A stretch of DNA of 64,000 nt, from assembly GCF_029846235.1 (NCBI RefSeq), contig NZ_JARVWP010000027.1:1-64000 (forward strand), written 5' to 3'. Positions within the stretch are counted from its first letter, which is position 1; every line of letters begins with the position of its first letter. The notes below the pieces were generated by a model. It worked only from the letters and a program-made list of their open reading frames with translations, had not been told where the DNA came from and did not search any database. The position numbers were made by a program, and so were the translations under genes. Source of the stretch: Bradyrhizobium sp. CER78 (GTDB lineage Bacteria; Pseudomonadota; Alphaproteobacteria; Rhizobiales; Xanthobacteraceae). This document shows positions 49,501 to 57,075 of the stretch, piece by piece.

Positions 49501-52500
49501 ATTCGGGCACCGTCCACTTCACGTCGACCGACGCCAGCGCCGTGCTGCCGGCCGACATGACGCTGACCAATGGCATCGCCACCTTTAGCGAGACTTTCGA
49601 CACCGCAGGCAGCCAGACCATCACCGCGACCGATACGGTCGCCACCGCCATCAACGGCACCTCGAATACTGAAACCGTCGCGCCAGGTGCCGCCACGCAT
49701 TTTGTGGTCACCATCCCGGCCAACGGCAGGGCGGACATTCCCGGCACGGTCACCGTCACCGCGCTCGACGCCCATAACAACGTCGCCACCGGCTATTCAG
49801 GCACCGTGCACTTCACTTCGAGCGACGGCAGCGCGGTGCTGCCCTCCAACATGACGCTGACCAACGGCACCGGCAGCTTCAGCGAGACCTTCGGAACCGC
49901 CGGCACCCAGACCATCACCGCGACCGACACGGTGAATTCCGGCATCACCGGCACCTCGAATTCCGAGACGGTGGCGCCTCCGGACGCGCCGCCCGTCGTC
50001 ACCGCCGGCCATACCCTGAGCTACATCGAGGCGCAGCCTGCGACCGCGTTCGATCCGGCGCTGACCGTGACGGATTCCGATTCGGCCAATCTCGCTCACG
50101 CCACCGTCCAGATCACCGGCAATTATGTCGCCGGCCAGGACGTGCTCGCCTTCAGCACCATCGGCGCCATCACCGGGTCGTTTGATGCCGTACACGGCAT
50201 TCTGACGCTGACCGGCAGCGACACCGTCGCGCATTACCAGGCGGCACTGGAGGCGGTGACCTATTTCAACACCAGCAACAACCCGTCCGGCCTCGCTCGC
50301 ACGGTCACCATCATCACCAACGATGGCATCGTCGACAGCACGCCTGTGACCGACACCATTGACGTCACGCCGGTCAACAACCCGCCGGTGGTGACATTCG
50401 GCGCGATCACCAACTTCAGCGAGCCGCCAGTCGGCACGCCGCCGGCGAATTCCGTCCCGGTCACGATCGCCCCCAATCTCACGATCACCGACGTCGACAG
50501 CACGAACCTGATCAGCGCGACCTTCGTGCTGAACGACCTCAAGCCGTCCGATGCGCTCTCGATCGCGGGCCATTCCGGCTCGAGCGGCGACATCGGCAAC
50601 ATCCACTTCGCCATCAGCAGCACGGCCACCACCGAAACCGTCACCCTGACCGGCACCGACACGATCGCGCACTACAATTCCGTGCTCGATGCCGTGCAGT
50701 TCAACAACACCGGCGAGCCCCCCGACACCACGGCGCGCACATATACCGTGACCGCGCAAGACGATGGCGGCACCGCCAATGGTGGCCACGACACCGGCTC
50801 GGCAGGCGCAACCCAGACCGTCACCGCGATCGACGATCCGCCGACCGCGACCGTGCCGTCGGATTCATCGGTCGGGACTGCATTCTCGCACACCAACCTC
50901 GCGATTTCGGGGCTCTCGGTCGGCGATATCGATTCCGCGGGCCGCAATGAAACCGCAACGATCACGTCCAACCACGGTGCGCTGAACTTCGACACCACCG
51001 GTCTCGCCAGCTTCACCAACAACGGCACCCACACCGTCACGCTCACAGGCACGATCGCCCAGATCAACACCGCGCTGGCGACGCTGAACTACAACAGCGA
51101 CGACGGTTTCACCGGCTCGGACACCGTCACGCTGAACATCAACGACAACGACCACACCGGCGTCGGCGGTCCGCTCTCGGCGAGCCAGAGCTTCCATGTC
51201 GGCGTCGTCCCCCAGGTGTTCTACATCGACAACTCGGCCACCACGAGCCACAACCTCGGCACCCAGGCCGACCCCTACACCTCGATCGCAGCGTTCAACG
51301 CGGCGAACCCGGCAGGCTCCGGCGACTACGTCGTGCTCGAACACGGCACCGGCACCTACAGCGAAGCCAACGGCATCAGTCTCGCCAACGGCGTCAACCT
51401 GATCGGCGGCAGCCACACGCTGCAGTTCACCAATCCGGTGACCGGCGTAACGGTCACCGCCAATGTCGGTTCTGGCACCGATCCAGTCATCCAGGTGACC
51501 GGCGCCCACAACGGCATCGACCTGCTCGGCACGTCGGGCCACACCATTACCGGTGTCAGCATCGACACCTCGGCCTCGACCGGCATCGGCATCAGCGACG
51601 ACGGCAACAATGTCGGCACCGTCGCGATGTCCGACATCGCGGTCAAGACCGCCAGCGGCGCCGGCATGAGCTTCACCCATGGCGGCACGATCACCGTCAC
51701 GGGCAGCAGCAACACCATCACGTCGACGACCGGCACCGCGCTCGATGTCGAGAATACCCAGATCGGCTCGAGCAACCTCACCTTCAAGAGCATCACCTCG
51801 AGCGGCGGCTCCAACGACGGCATCATCCTCTCCAACACCGGCACCGCCGCCGGCAATGGCGGCCTGCACGTCACCGGCGATGGCTCGACCGCCGGCAGCG
51901 GCGGCACGATCGCCAGCAAGACCGGCGCCGACGGCAGCACCACGCAGGGCAGCGGCATCTTCCTGAACAACACCAAGGACGTTCAGATCTCCTACCTGGC
52001 GATGCACGACTTCCAGAACTACGGCATCGTCGGCACCAACGTCACCGGCTTCACGCTCGGCAACACCACGGTGACCGGCACCAACGGCGACAATGTCGGC
52101 GGTATCGGCGAAGGCGACGTCTACTTCACCGGCCTTTCCGGTACGGCATCGGTGACCAACTCGACCTTCACGGGCGCGGCGCTCGATGCGTTCCATGTCT
52201 TCAACAACTCTGGCCAGACGCTCAACCGCATCACCATTACCGGCTCGACTTTCGCGACCAATACGGCGGCGGGAAATCAGTCGGGCGATGCCCTGGTGTT
52301 TCAAGCCACCGACGGAACATTCAACGCGACGATCCAGAGCTCGACATTCACGTCGGCGCGCGGCGACCTGTTCCAGCTCGATCTGCATGGCGGCGTCAGC
52401 TCGGACCTCGCGCTGGGCGGCGCGAGTGCCGGTCTCGGAAACAGCTTCTCGAACAACAACCAGAACATCGTCTCGGGCGGCGGCGGCATCACCATCAGTT

Positions 52501-53957
52501 CCGGCGGAACCGGCGACCACGCCAACCTGACCTTCAACATTGCAAACAACACCATGCGCGATGCCGTCGGCACGGCGCTCGGCATCAGCACCGGATCGGG
52601 AGCAAGCTCGTTCACCGGCACGATCGATTCCAACACGATCGGCGTGGCCGGCGTCACCAACAGCGGCTCCTCCCAAGGCAGCGACATCGGCTTCATCACC
52701 GACGGCGGCGCCAATTCCAGCGTCACGATCACCAACAACCATCTGTATCAGTACAATAACGACGGCATCCAGGTGCAGACCGGCGACGCCGTGGATGGCG
52801 GCAACGCGCGATTGACCGCGATCGTCATGGGCAACACGGTGTCCAACCCCGGCACGTTCGGCAATCACGGCTTCGAGCTCAACGCCGGCACGGTAACGGG
52901 TGATGCGCAGAGTGTCTCTCTGACGATGGGCGGCACCGGCGCCCAGGAAAATCAGTTCCTGGGTTCGGGCGCCAATGGCGGCACCGATATCCGGCTGCGC
53001 GATCGCTTCGACACCACGGTCGGCCTGCACGCCGGCGACGGTACGTCCTACAGCGGCGGCTCGACCGATACCGCCGCGATCTCGGCCTATGTGCTGGCGC
53101 ACAATACCGTCACCACGGCGCCCACATTCAGCGTCACGGCGGGCAGCGTCAACGGGTTCGGCGCATCGCCGATGCTCGCGGCGGATGGCGGCGTGCAGGC
53201 CGCTGTCGCGACGCCGGGCGAAACCCACCTGACGCAGAGCGAGCTCAACTCGGTCGTGTCGGCGGCCATTGCCCAATGGGTGAAAGCAGGCGTCGATTCG
53301 GATCAACTCGCCGCGCTGCATGCGGTCACCTTCAGCGTCGCGGACCTCGCCGGCCAGATCGTCGGCCTGGAAAGCGCCGGCCACATTACGATCGATACCG
53401 ATGCCGCGGGCCACGGCTGGTTCGTCGATCCGACACCGTCGGACAATTTCGAGTTCACGCACGCGCTGAATGCTTCCGGCTCCAGCCTGCAGACTGATCC
53501 GTCAACAGCAGCGGCGGGACATCTCGATCTGCTGACCGCCGTGGTCCATGAATTGGGACACGTGCTCGGGCTCCCCGACTTGACGTCGGCATCCGATGCC
53601 AACGACCTGATGTATATCGATCTCGCCGACGGCGAGCGGCGGCTGCCGACTGCTACGGATGTCGCTCAAGCCAACGTCGGATCGGTCAAGGCGATGCCGA
53701 CGCAAAGCGACGCAACCTCAGGTCAGCAGGCGACCAACAGCGGCGGCTTCGACTTCTCGTCGTTCACCCAGACGTCGTCGCAGACCAACACCAGCCAGGT
53801 GGATCTGGCCGCGAACAACCAGACCCTGTCTGATTTGTTCAGCGGGCATTCCAATGTCGCCGCCCCTTGGTGGCTCGGCCACGAGACGACGTTCGTCGCC
53901 ATGGGCGGCACGCCGACCGACAATCATCTCCAGACCCATCACGATCTGGTGGTTTGA
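46554..53957 (+). CDS. giant multi-domain secreted/surface protein: cadherin-like, nine Ig-like repeats, beta-helix, metzincin site
   Basis: This 2467-residue protein has no Sec signal. In order: a unique N-terminus (residues 1-60) with TYGLQYLYLGCPPGTPWPP; two cadherin-like repeats (about 60-260) with GGFKIDPNTGVVSVADPTK and a close copy; nine Ig-like repeats of 97-98 residues (262-1142); VCBS/CalX-like segments (1143-1560) such as VTDSDSANLAHATVQITGNY; and a parallel beta-helix with right-handed repeat character (about 1560-2200; VFYIDNSATTSHNLGTQADP, ITNNHLYQYNNDGIQVQTGD). A C-terminal domain carries the metzincin motif HELGHVLGLPD (from residue 2332) and the Met-turn-like DLMYIDLADGE. The tail ends HHDLVV. 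Lack of a signal and the acidic, Thr/Gly-rich, Cys-poor repeats suggest type I secretion, but no such system is adjacent. Confidence 0.93.
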   Translation: MTTIPAYTIGGLTRPELQLDSTGHIILDSAAQAFADTYGLQYLYLGCPPGTPWPPVGDSLSTPFDANSGNNTVSEGAAANTLVNITAQAVGSSGNPVTYSLTGDTSHGGFKIDPNTGVVSVADPTKVNYVTSPGHAYTITVQASDGIATSSQSFVIGVTDVAPSTPVDSNAAPNKVAEGSAAGTLVGITASAADMNAVTYTLTGDTSGGGFKIDPNTGVITVADPSKIDYATAPGHAYTVTATASDGTLSSSQTFTIAVTLGAATHFTVSIPANGAAGTPGTVTVTALDALNHVVTNYTGTVHFTSSDGHAVLPADVTLTNGTGSFSETLDTAGSQTITATDTVDHTVTGTSNAEIVTPGVATHFSVSLPANGTAGTPGSVTVTALDAFGNVATGYTGSVHFTSTDGIAVLPADTTLTNGVGTFSETLDTAGSQTITATDTVAAAITGTSNAETVKGGAATHLVVSIPANGAAGTPGTVTVTALDAFGNVATGYTGTVHFTSSDGHAVLPANMTLTNGVGSFSETFETVGSQTIVATDTVTAGITGTSNAETVTAGAATHFVISIPPSGTAGVAGSATITAYDAFGNIATGYAGTVHFTSTGQSVLPADMTLTNGTALFSETLDTAGSQTITATDTVSSAITGTSNAETVAAGAVTHFAVTIPAGGTAGTAGSGTVTALDAFNNVVTGYTGTVHFTSTDASAVLPADMTLTNGAGTFSETFKTAGSQTVVATDTLHAAITGTSNTETVAGAAATLLVVSIPGNGAAGTPGTVTVTALDAFGNVATGYTGTVHFTSSDGHAVLPANMTLTNGTGSFSETFETAGSQTITATDTLSAGITGISNAETVAPGPATHFVVTLPAAGTAGVAGSATITAYDAFGNIATGYTGTVHFTSTDGQAVLPANMTLTNGTASFSETLDTAGSQTITATDTVSSAITGTSNTETVTAAAVTHFAVTLPANGTAGTAGSGTVTALDAFNNVVTGYSGTVHFTSTDASAVLPADMTLTNGIATFSETFDTAGSQTITATDTVATAINGTSNTETVAPGAATHFVVTIPANGRADIPGTVTVTALDAHNNVATGYSGTVHFTSSDGSAVLPSNMTLTNGTGSFSETFGTAGTQTITATDTVNSGITGTSNSETVAPPDAPPVVTAGHTLSYIEAQPATAFDPALTVTDSDSANLAHATVQITGNYVAGQDVLAFSTIGAITGSFDAVHGILTLTGSDTVAHYQAALEAVTYFNTSNNPSGLARTVTIITNDGIVDSTPVTDTIDVTPVNNPPVVTFGAITNFSEPPVGTPPANSVPVTIAPNLTITDVDSTNLISATFVLNDLKPSDALSIAGHSGSSGDIGNIHFAISSTATTETVTLTGTDTIAHYNSVLDAVQFNNTGEPPDTTARTYTVTAQDDGGTANGGHDTGSAGATQTVTAIDDPPTATVPSDSSVGTAFSHTNLAISGLSVGDIDSAGRNETATITSNHGALNFDTTGLASFTNNGTHTVTLTGTIAQINTALATLNYNSDDGFTGSDTVTLNINDNDHTGVGGPLSASQSFHVGVVPQVFYIDNSATTSHNLGTQADPYTSIAAFNAANPAGSGDYVVLEHGTGTYSEANGISLANGVNLIGGSHTLQFTNPVTGVTVTANVGSGTDPVIQVTGAHNGIDLLGTSGHTITGVSIDTSASTGIGISDDGNNVGTVAMSDIAVKTASGAGMSFTHGGTITVTGSSNTITSTTGTALDVENTQIGSSNLTFKSITSSGGSNDGIILSNTGTAAGNGGLHVTGDGSTAGSGGTIASKTGADGSTTQGSGIFLNNTKDVQISYLAMHDFQNYGIVGTNVTGFTLGNTTVTGTNGDNVGGIGEGDVYFTGLSGTASVTNSTFTGAALDAFHVFNNSGQTLNRITITGSTFATNTAAGNQSGDALVFQATDGTFNATIQSSTFTSARGDLFQLDLHGGVSSDLALGGASAGLGNSFSNNNQNIVSGGGGITISSGGTGDHANLTFNIANNTMRDAVGTALGISTGSGASSFTGTIDSNTIGVAGVTNSGSSQGSDIGFITDGGANSSVTITNNHLYQYNNDGIQVQTGDAVDGGNARLTAIVMGNTVSNPGTFGNHGFELNAGTVTGDAQSVSLTMGGTGAQENQFLGSGANGGTDIRLRDRFDTTVGLHAGDGTSYSGGSTDTAAISAYVLAHNTVTTAPTFSVTAGSVNGFGASPMLAADGGVQAAVATPGETHLTQSELNSVVSAAIAQWVKAGVDSDQLAALHAVTFSVADLAGQIVGLESAGHITIDTDAAGHGWFVDPTPSDNFEFTHALNASGSSLQTDPSTAAAGHLDLLTAVVHELGHVLGLPDLTSASDANDLMYIDLADGERRLPTATDVAQANVGSVKAMPTQSDATSGQQATNSGGFDFSSFTQTSSQTNTSQVDLAANNQTLSDLFSGHSNVAAPWWLGHETTFVAMGGTPTDNHLQTHHDLVV
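47337..49979 (+). repeat. nine in-frame tandem Ig-like repeats with a duplicated three-repeat block
   Basis: Units begin at 47337, 47631, 47925, 48219, 48510, 48804, 49098, 49392 and 49686; each is 294 bp except the fourth, which is 291 bp. Each unit has the core TVHFTS-D--AVLPA-MTLTNG, TAGSQTITATDT and ITGTSN-ETV. Units 3-4-5 and 6-7-8 match in order by variant (AGTPGTVTVTALDAFGNVA; AGVAGSATITAYDAFGNIA; AGTAGSGTVTALDAFNNVV), so a block of about 880 bp was duplicated as a whole. Confidence 0.95.
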
Positions 53958-53981
53958 TCGAACGTCACGCCGACGAGGACA

Positions 53982-54007
53982 CGCCCGCCGGAGCTATCCG
54001 GCGGGCG
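53982..54007 (+). terminator. hairpin shortly after the giant gene
   Basis: Ten-base GC arms cgcccgccgg and ccggcgggcg flank a 6-base loop, 24 bp past the stop codon. The following tcgttcaatc is only weakly T-rich. Confidence 0.7.
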
Positions 54008-54048
54008 TCGTTCAATCGGTCGGAACGCATTCGAGCCGAGAACGATAG

Positions 54049-54084
54049 CGATCTTCCGCGTCGGAATAACGACGCGGAAGATCG
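54049..54084. terminator. 15-bp perfect stem-loop between the giant gene and the tail-collar operon
   Basis: The arms cgatcttccgcgtcg and cgacgcggaagatcg match perfectly over 15 bases with a 6-base loop (gaataa). It is followed by an A-rich stretch (aaacaaaaaattc). It may be a terminator in either direction (it reads better for the minus strand) or a structured RNA element; it separates the giant gene from the downstream operon. Confidence 0.65.
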
Positions 54085-54227
54085 CGCGCCAAACAAAAAA
54101 TTCACAAAGGCCCGACAATCGTTGAGGTTGCACTTGGCATAAAACACGCTATCGTGCTCAGCGTATCAACGCTGCATTCATTGTCTCGCATTTTTCACAA
54201 ATCGTACGACTTATTCGCGGAGGACCG

Positions 54228-54728
54228 ATGGCCGATCCGTTTCTTTCCGAAGTCCGCATGATGTCGTTCAACTTTCCGCCCAAGGGCTGGGCGTTCTGCA
54301 ACGGCCAGTTGCTCCCGATCAATCAGAATCAGGCGCTGTTCTCGTTGCTGGGCACCACCTATGGCGGCGACGGGCGCGTCAATTTTGGTCTGCCCGACCT
54401 GCAGGGCCGGGTGCCGATCAGTACGGGCAATGGCTACACGCTCGGCCAACGCGGCGGTGAGGAGGGCCACACGCTCACCATCAGCGAGATGGCGCAGCAC
54501 AATCATCTGGCCAACGCCACCAACAGCAACGGTACCCAGCCGATCGATGCGGGCGCCTATCTCGGCGCCTTCAACAACGGCTACAGCACGTCGACGACCA
54601 ACATCACCACGCTCAATCCCCTGACCGTGGGCAATGTCGGCGGCAGCCAGCCCCATCAGAACATGCAGCCGTTCCTGACGATCAATTTCAGCATTGCCCT
54701 CCAGGGTATTTTCCCCTCGCAGACCTGA
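54228..54728 (+). CDS. phage tail-collar domain protein 1 (microcystin-dependent-protein-like)
   Basis: This 166-residue protein starts MADPFLSEVRMMSFNFPPKG and has the tail-collar signature GWAFCNGQLLPINQNQALFS, LLGTTYGGDGRVNFGLPDLQ and GRVPISTGNG. A His-rich region MAQHNHLANATNSNGTQ precedes a C-terminal GGSQPHQNMQPFLTINFSIA. This domain occurs in short tail fibres and in bacterial microcystin-dependent proteins (Mdp), where it is thought to be extracellular or surface-attached. There is no signal peptide. It is the first of three paralogues in a row (gap 12 bp). The ATG is preceded by gcggaggaccg, a strong ribosome site. A possible promoter, TTGCAC-16-TATCGT, is at 54128-54155. Confidence 0.93.
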   Translation: MADPFLSEVRMMSFNFPPKGWAFCNGQLLPINQNQALFSLLGTTYGGDGRVNFGLPDLQGRVPISTGNGYTLGQRGGEEGHTLTISEMAQHNHLANATNSNGTQPIDAGAYLGAFNNGYSTSTTNITTLNPLTVGNVGGSQPHQNMQPFLTINFSIALQGIFPSQT

Positions 54729-54740
54729 CGAGAAGCGCCG

Positions 54741-55265
54741 ATGGCACAACCTTATGTAGGCGAGATCCGTATGTTCGGCGGCAGTTTTGCCCCGGCGGGA
54801 TGGCAATTCTGCGATGGCAGCCTGTTGGCGATTTCCGAATACGAGACGCTCTTCAATCTGATCGGCACCACCTATGGCGGCGACGGCCAGTCGACCTTCC
54901 AAGTACCCGATCTGCGTGGCCGCGTGCCGATTCACATGGGCACTGCCAGCAGCGGCACGAGCTACAACATCGGGGAGACGGGCGGCGTCGAGACCGTAAC
55001 GCTCACGACGCAGACCATCCCGCAGCATTCGCACGCCTTCGTCGCCTCGACGCAGACCGGCACCGGGCAGAACCCGCAAGGAAATGTCCTCGATCAGGTG
55101 TCCGGCACCATCGCCATATACATCGACGGCCAGCCGCCCGATGGCCCGATGGCAAGCGGTATGCTGACGAATACCGGCGGAAGCCAGCCGCACGAGAATC
55201 TGCAGCCGCTCCTCTGCGTCACCTTCATCATTTCGCTGTTCGGCATTTTCCCGAGCCAGACCTAG
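54741..55265 (+). CDS. phage tail-collar domain protein 2 (microcystin-dependent-protein-like)
   Basis: This 174-residue paralogue opens MAQPYVGEIRMFGGSFAPAG and has WQFCDGSLLAISEYETLFNL, IGTTYGGDGQSTFQVPDLRG, a His pair in TIPQHSHAFVAST, and the C-terminal NTGGSQPHENLQPLLCVTFI. It is the most diverged of the three, with a long insert (QTGTGQNPQGNVLDQVSGTI and on) between the collar core and the C-terminal motif. Gaps to both neighbours are 12 bp, so it is cotranscribed. It may form heterotrimers with the others, as trimeric fibres do; that is inference. Confidence 0.93.
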   Translation: MAQPYVGEIRMFGGSFAPAGWQFCDGSLLAISEYETLFNLIGTTYGGDGQSTFQVPDLRGRVPIHMGTASSGTSYNIGETGGVETVTLTTQTIPQHSHAFVASTQTGTGQNPQGNVLDQVSGTIAIYIDGQPPDGPMASGMLTNTGGSQPHENLQPLLCVTFIISLFGIFPSQT

Positions 55266-55277
55266 GAGCGCGACAAC

Positions 55278-55811
55278 ATGGCCGATCCCTTCGTCGCGGA
55301 AATCCGCATCTTTCCGTTCAACTTTGCCCCCAAGGGCTGGGCCTTCTGCGCCGGTCAGATCTTGCCGCTCTCGCAGAATACGGCGCTGTTCTCGCTGCTC
55401 GGCACCACCTATGGCGGTGACGGCAAGTCGAACTTCGCGCTGCCCAACATGCAGGGCAACGCCGCAGTGGCGCCCGGACAGGGCCCGGGGCTGTCGCTGT
55501 ACGACCTCGGGGAGACCACCGGCACTCCCAATGTGACGCTGCTGCAAAGCGAAATACCGTCTCACAACCATCTCGTGAACGTCGGCACCCAGGACGTTGC
55601 CGACATCCAGGTGCCCAGCCCGAGCCGCATCCTGGGCAAGTCGGCCAACGCCTTCGCCTATGTGCCCGCGAGCCCGGCACCAACCCTGGTTCAGATGAAC
55701 GTCGCCATGATCGGCATGACGGGCGGAAGCCTCCCACACAACAACATGCAGCCTTACCTCACCTTGAACTTCTGCATCGCGCTGCAGGGCGTGTATCCGC
55801 CACGGAGCTGA
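55278..55811 (+). CDS. phage tail-collar domain protein 3 (microcystin-dependent-protein-like)
   Basis: This 177-residue paralogue starts MADPFVAEIRIFPFNFAPKG and has GWAFCAGQILPLSQNTALFS, LLGTTYGGDGKSNFALPNMQ, SEIPSHNHLVNVGTQDVADI and the C-terminal GGSLPHNNMQPYLTLNFCIA. Its N-terminal half is closest to protein 1. It lies 12 bp after protein 2, and the GNAT gene follows after 7 bp. No baseplate, tail-tube, capsid or integrase gene is nearby, so it is not a phage remnant by context. Confidence 0.93.
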   Translation: MADPFVAEIRIFPFNFAPKGWAFCAGQILPLSQNTALFSLLGTTYGGDGKSNFALPNMQGNAAVAPGQGPGLSLYDLGETTGTPNVTLLQSEIPSHNHLVNVGTQDVADIQVPSPSRILGKSANAFAYVPASPAPTLVQMNVAMIGMTGGSLPHNNMQPYLTLNFCIALQGVYPPRS

Positions 55812-55818
55812 GATCGCC

Positions 55819-56376
55819 TTGACGCTCCACGTTCCCGCCACTGGCATGCCCGCGTTCGGTTGGGTGCGTGCGGCCGAAGCCGGTTGCGGCTTTCGTCGGA
55901 TGTCAGAGGCAGACCTGCCGTTCCTCGGCCGGCTCTATGCTTCGACGCGTGCCGAGGAGTTGGCGGTGGTGCCGTGGAGCGAGGCGGACAAGGCGGCATT
56001 CCTCGAGCAGCAATTCCGCGCCCAGCACACACACTATCAACAATACTATCCGAACTCCGACTGGCTGGTGATCACCCATGGCGCTGAGGACATCGGCCGG
56101 TTCTACATCGAGCGCTGGCCGAGCCAGCACCGCATCATCGACATCGCCTTCATGCCGGCGCATCGCGGCAAAGGCTATGGCGAGGCGTTGCTGCGCGATG
56201 CGATGGACGAGGCTGACGCCGCCGGCAAGGACGTCTCGATCCATGTCGAGAAGCTCAACCCGGCGATGCGGCTTTACCGTCGGCTTGGCTTCGTCACCGA
56301 GGAAGACAAGGGCGTCTACGACCTGATGCGCTGGCGCGCAGCCGGAGGAACCGAGCGTCAGGTGAAGATCGCCTGA
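55819..56376 (+). CDS. GNAT family N-acetyltransferase
   Basis: This 185-residue acetyltransferase has the beta4/P-loop region IDIAFMPAHRGKGYGEALLR (RGKGYG binds acetyl-CoA; about residues 110-129), the preceding acceptor strand WLVITHGAEDIGRFYIERWP, and MRLYRRLGFVTEEDKGVYDL near the C-terminus. The start is TTG 55819, 7 bp after the tail-collar gene; ATG at 55846 is an alternative. Acetylation of a tail-collar protein or of a shared small molecule is conceivable, given the coupling. The gene's 3' end overlaps the convergent DUF6916 gene by 19 bp. Confidence 0.9.
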   Translation: MTLHVPATGMPAFGWVRAAEAGCGFRRMSEADLPFLGRLYASTRAEELAVVPWSEADKAAFLEQQFRAQHTHYQQYYPNSDWLVITHGAEDIGRFYIERWPSQHRIIDIAFMPAHRGKGYGEALLRDAMDEADAAGKDVSIHVEKLNPAMRLYRRLGFVTEEDKGVYDLMRWRAAGGTERQVKIA

Positions 56377-56660
56377 TAGCCGTTGCCGTCGCCGAGCGGG
56401 CCGATCGGTACCAGGAAGATCTCGATCACGCCGAGCGCGGGATGCCGCACCGGATAGATCGCCTGCGGCAGCCATGCGCCCTTCGGCCCCACGAACAGCA
56501 GAGAGAACGCGCCACCCGGCCGGCCGCTGTTGCCCGCGGGCTCGACCTTGGCGAGCTTCAAATCGACGACGCGATCCGCCGCCTGCATCTCGAACCCGGC
56601 ATGCTGGTGCGGCGTGAAGTCATCAATATGCAGCTTTGCGAGATCGACGGTGGATGACAT
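56358..56660 (-). CDS. DUF6916 family protein
   Basis: This 100-residue protein starts MSSTVDLAKLHIDDFTPHQH and has the family pattern AGFEMQAADRVVDLKLAKVE, FSLLFVGPKGAWLPQAIYPV, HPALGVIEIFLVPIGPLGDG and an end near GYQAIFT. DUF6916 proteins have no known function and, from memory, often neighbour tail-collar trios; that link should be verified. The ATG at 56660 fits the family; an upstream ATG at 56714 adds a non-conserved stretch. It converges with the GNAT gene. Confidence 0.85.
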   Translation of the reverse strand: MSSTVDLAKLHIDDFTPHQHAGFEMQAADRVVDLKLAKVEPAGNSGRPGGAFSLLFVGPKGAWLPQAIYPVRHPALGVIEIFLVPIGPLGDGNGYQAIFT

Positions 56661-56848
56661 GCGCACGTCCCTGTTGCTGCCGACGTGTAACACACGCCGC
56701 GACGATGCGGTCAAGGTTTCTGCCGCGCTCTCTCGCGGTCATTCCGGAGCTGCTCTCTCTGCACCCTCTGTTCCAAGAGCGGGGCAAGTAAACGCAAGAC
56801 TCGGACAGATCATGTCGCGAGAATGCGAAGCTGTATCCCATTTTCATC

Positions 56849-56953
56849 CGTCATCGCCCGGCTTGACCGGGCGATCCAGTACGCCGCGGCCCATCGGTTC
56901 AATAACGACCGTCTCTGGAATACTGGATCACCCGCCTTCGCTGGTGATGACAG
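56849..56953. repeat. palindromic repeat, 'tactggatcgccc' family (second copy)
   Basis: The segment cgtcatcgcccggcttgacc...gaccgtctctggaatactgg...gctggtgatgacag is a fuller copy of the element at 1-73. It lies between DUF6916 and the Fe-ADH gene. Confidence 0.8.
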
Positions 56954-57075
56954 CAGAACAAGCGGCACGACCCTGCCAAACCACCGGCCCAAGGACTGAT
57001 GACGGCCCCGCTTTCCTCCGCTAACCTCCGCCCAAGCCACCGCCGGCAAGGCGGAGCATTTTGAGGGAGAGGCGC

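Noticed and set aside
47337..49979. Regular 294-bp periodicity considered as a CRISPR-like or satellite array
   Set aside because: The units are far too long, contiguous and open in one frame, and encode Ig-like domains.
50865..53462. 865-codon minus-strand frame in the giant gene
   Set aside because: It is a shadow of the giant repeat gene; Arg/Gly/Asp-rich with no domain, opposite a frame with clear beta-helix repeats.
54128..54155. TTGCAC-16-TATCGT as a sigma70 promoter for the tail-collar operon
   Set aside because: The match to consensus is modest and spacing short; kept only as a remark in the first tail-collar entry.
54228..55811. Tail-collar genes as a prophage remnant
   Set aside because: No capsid, terminase, tail-tube, lysis or integrase gene is present, and codon use matches the chromosome.
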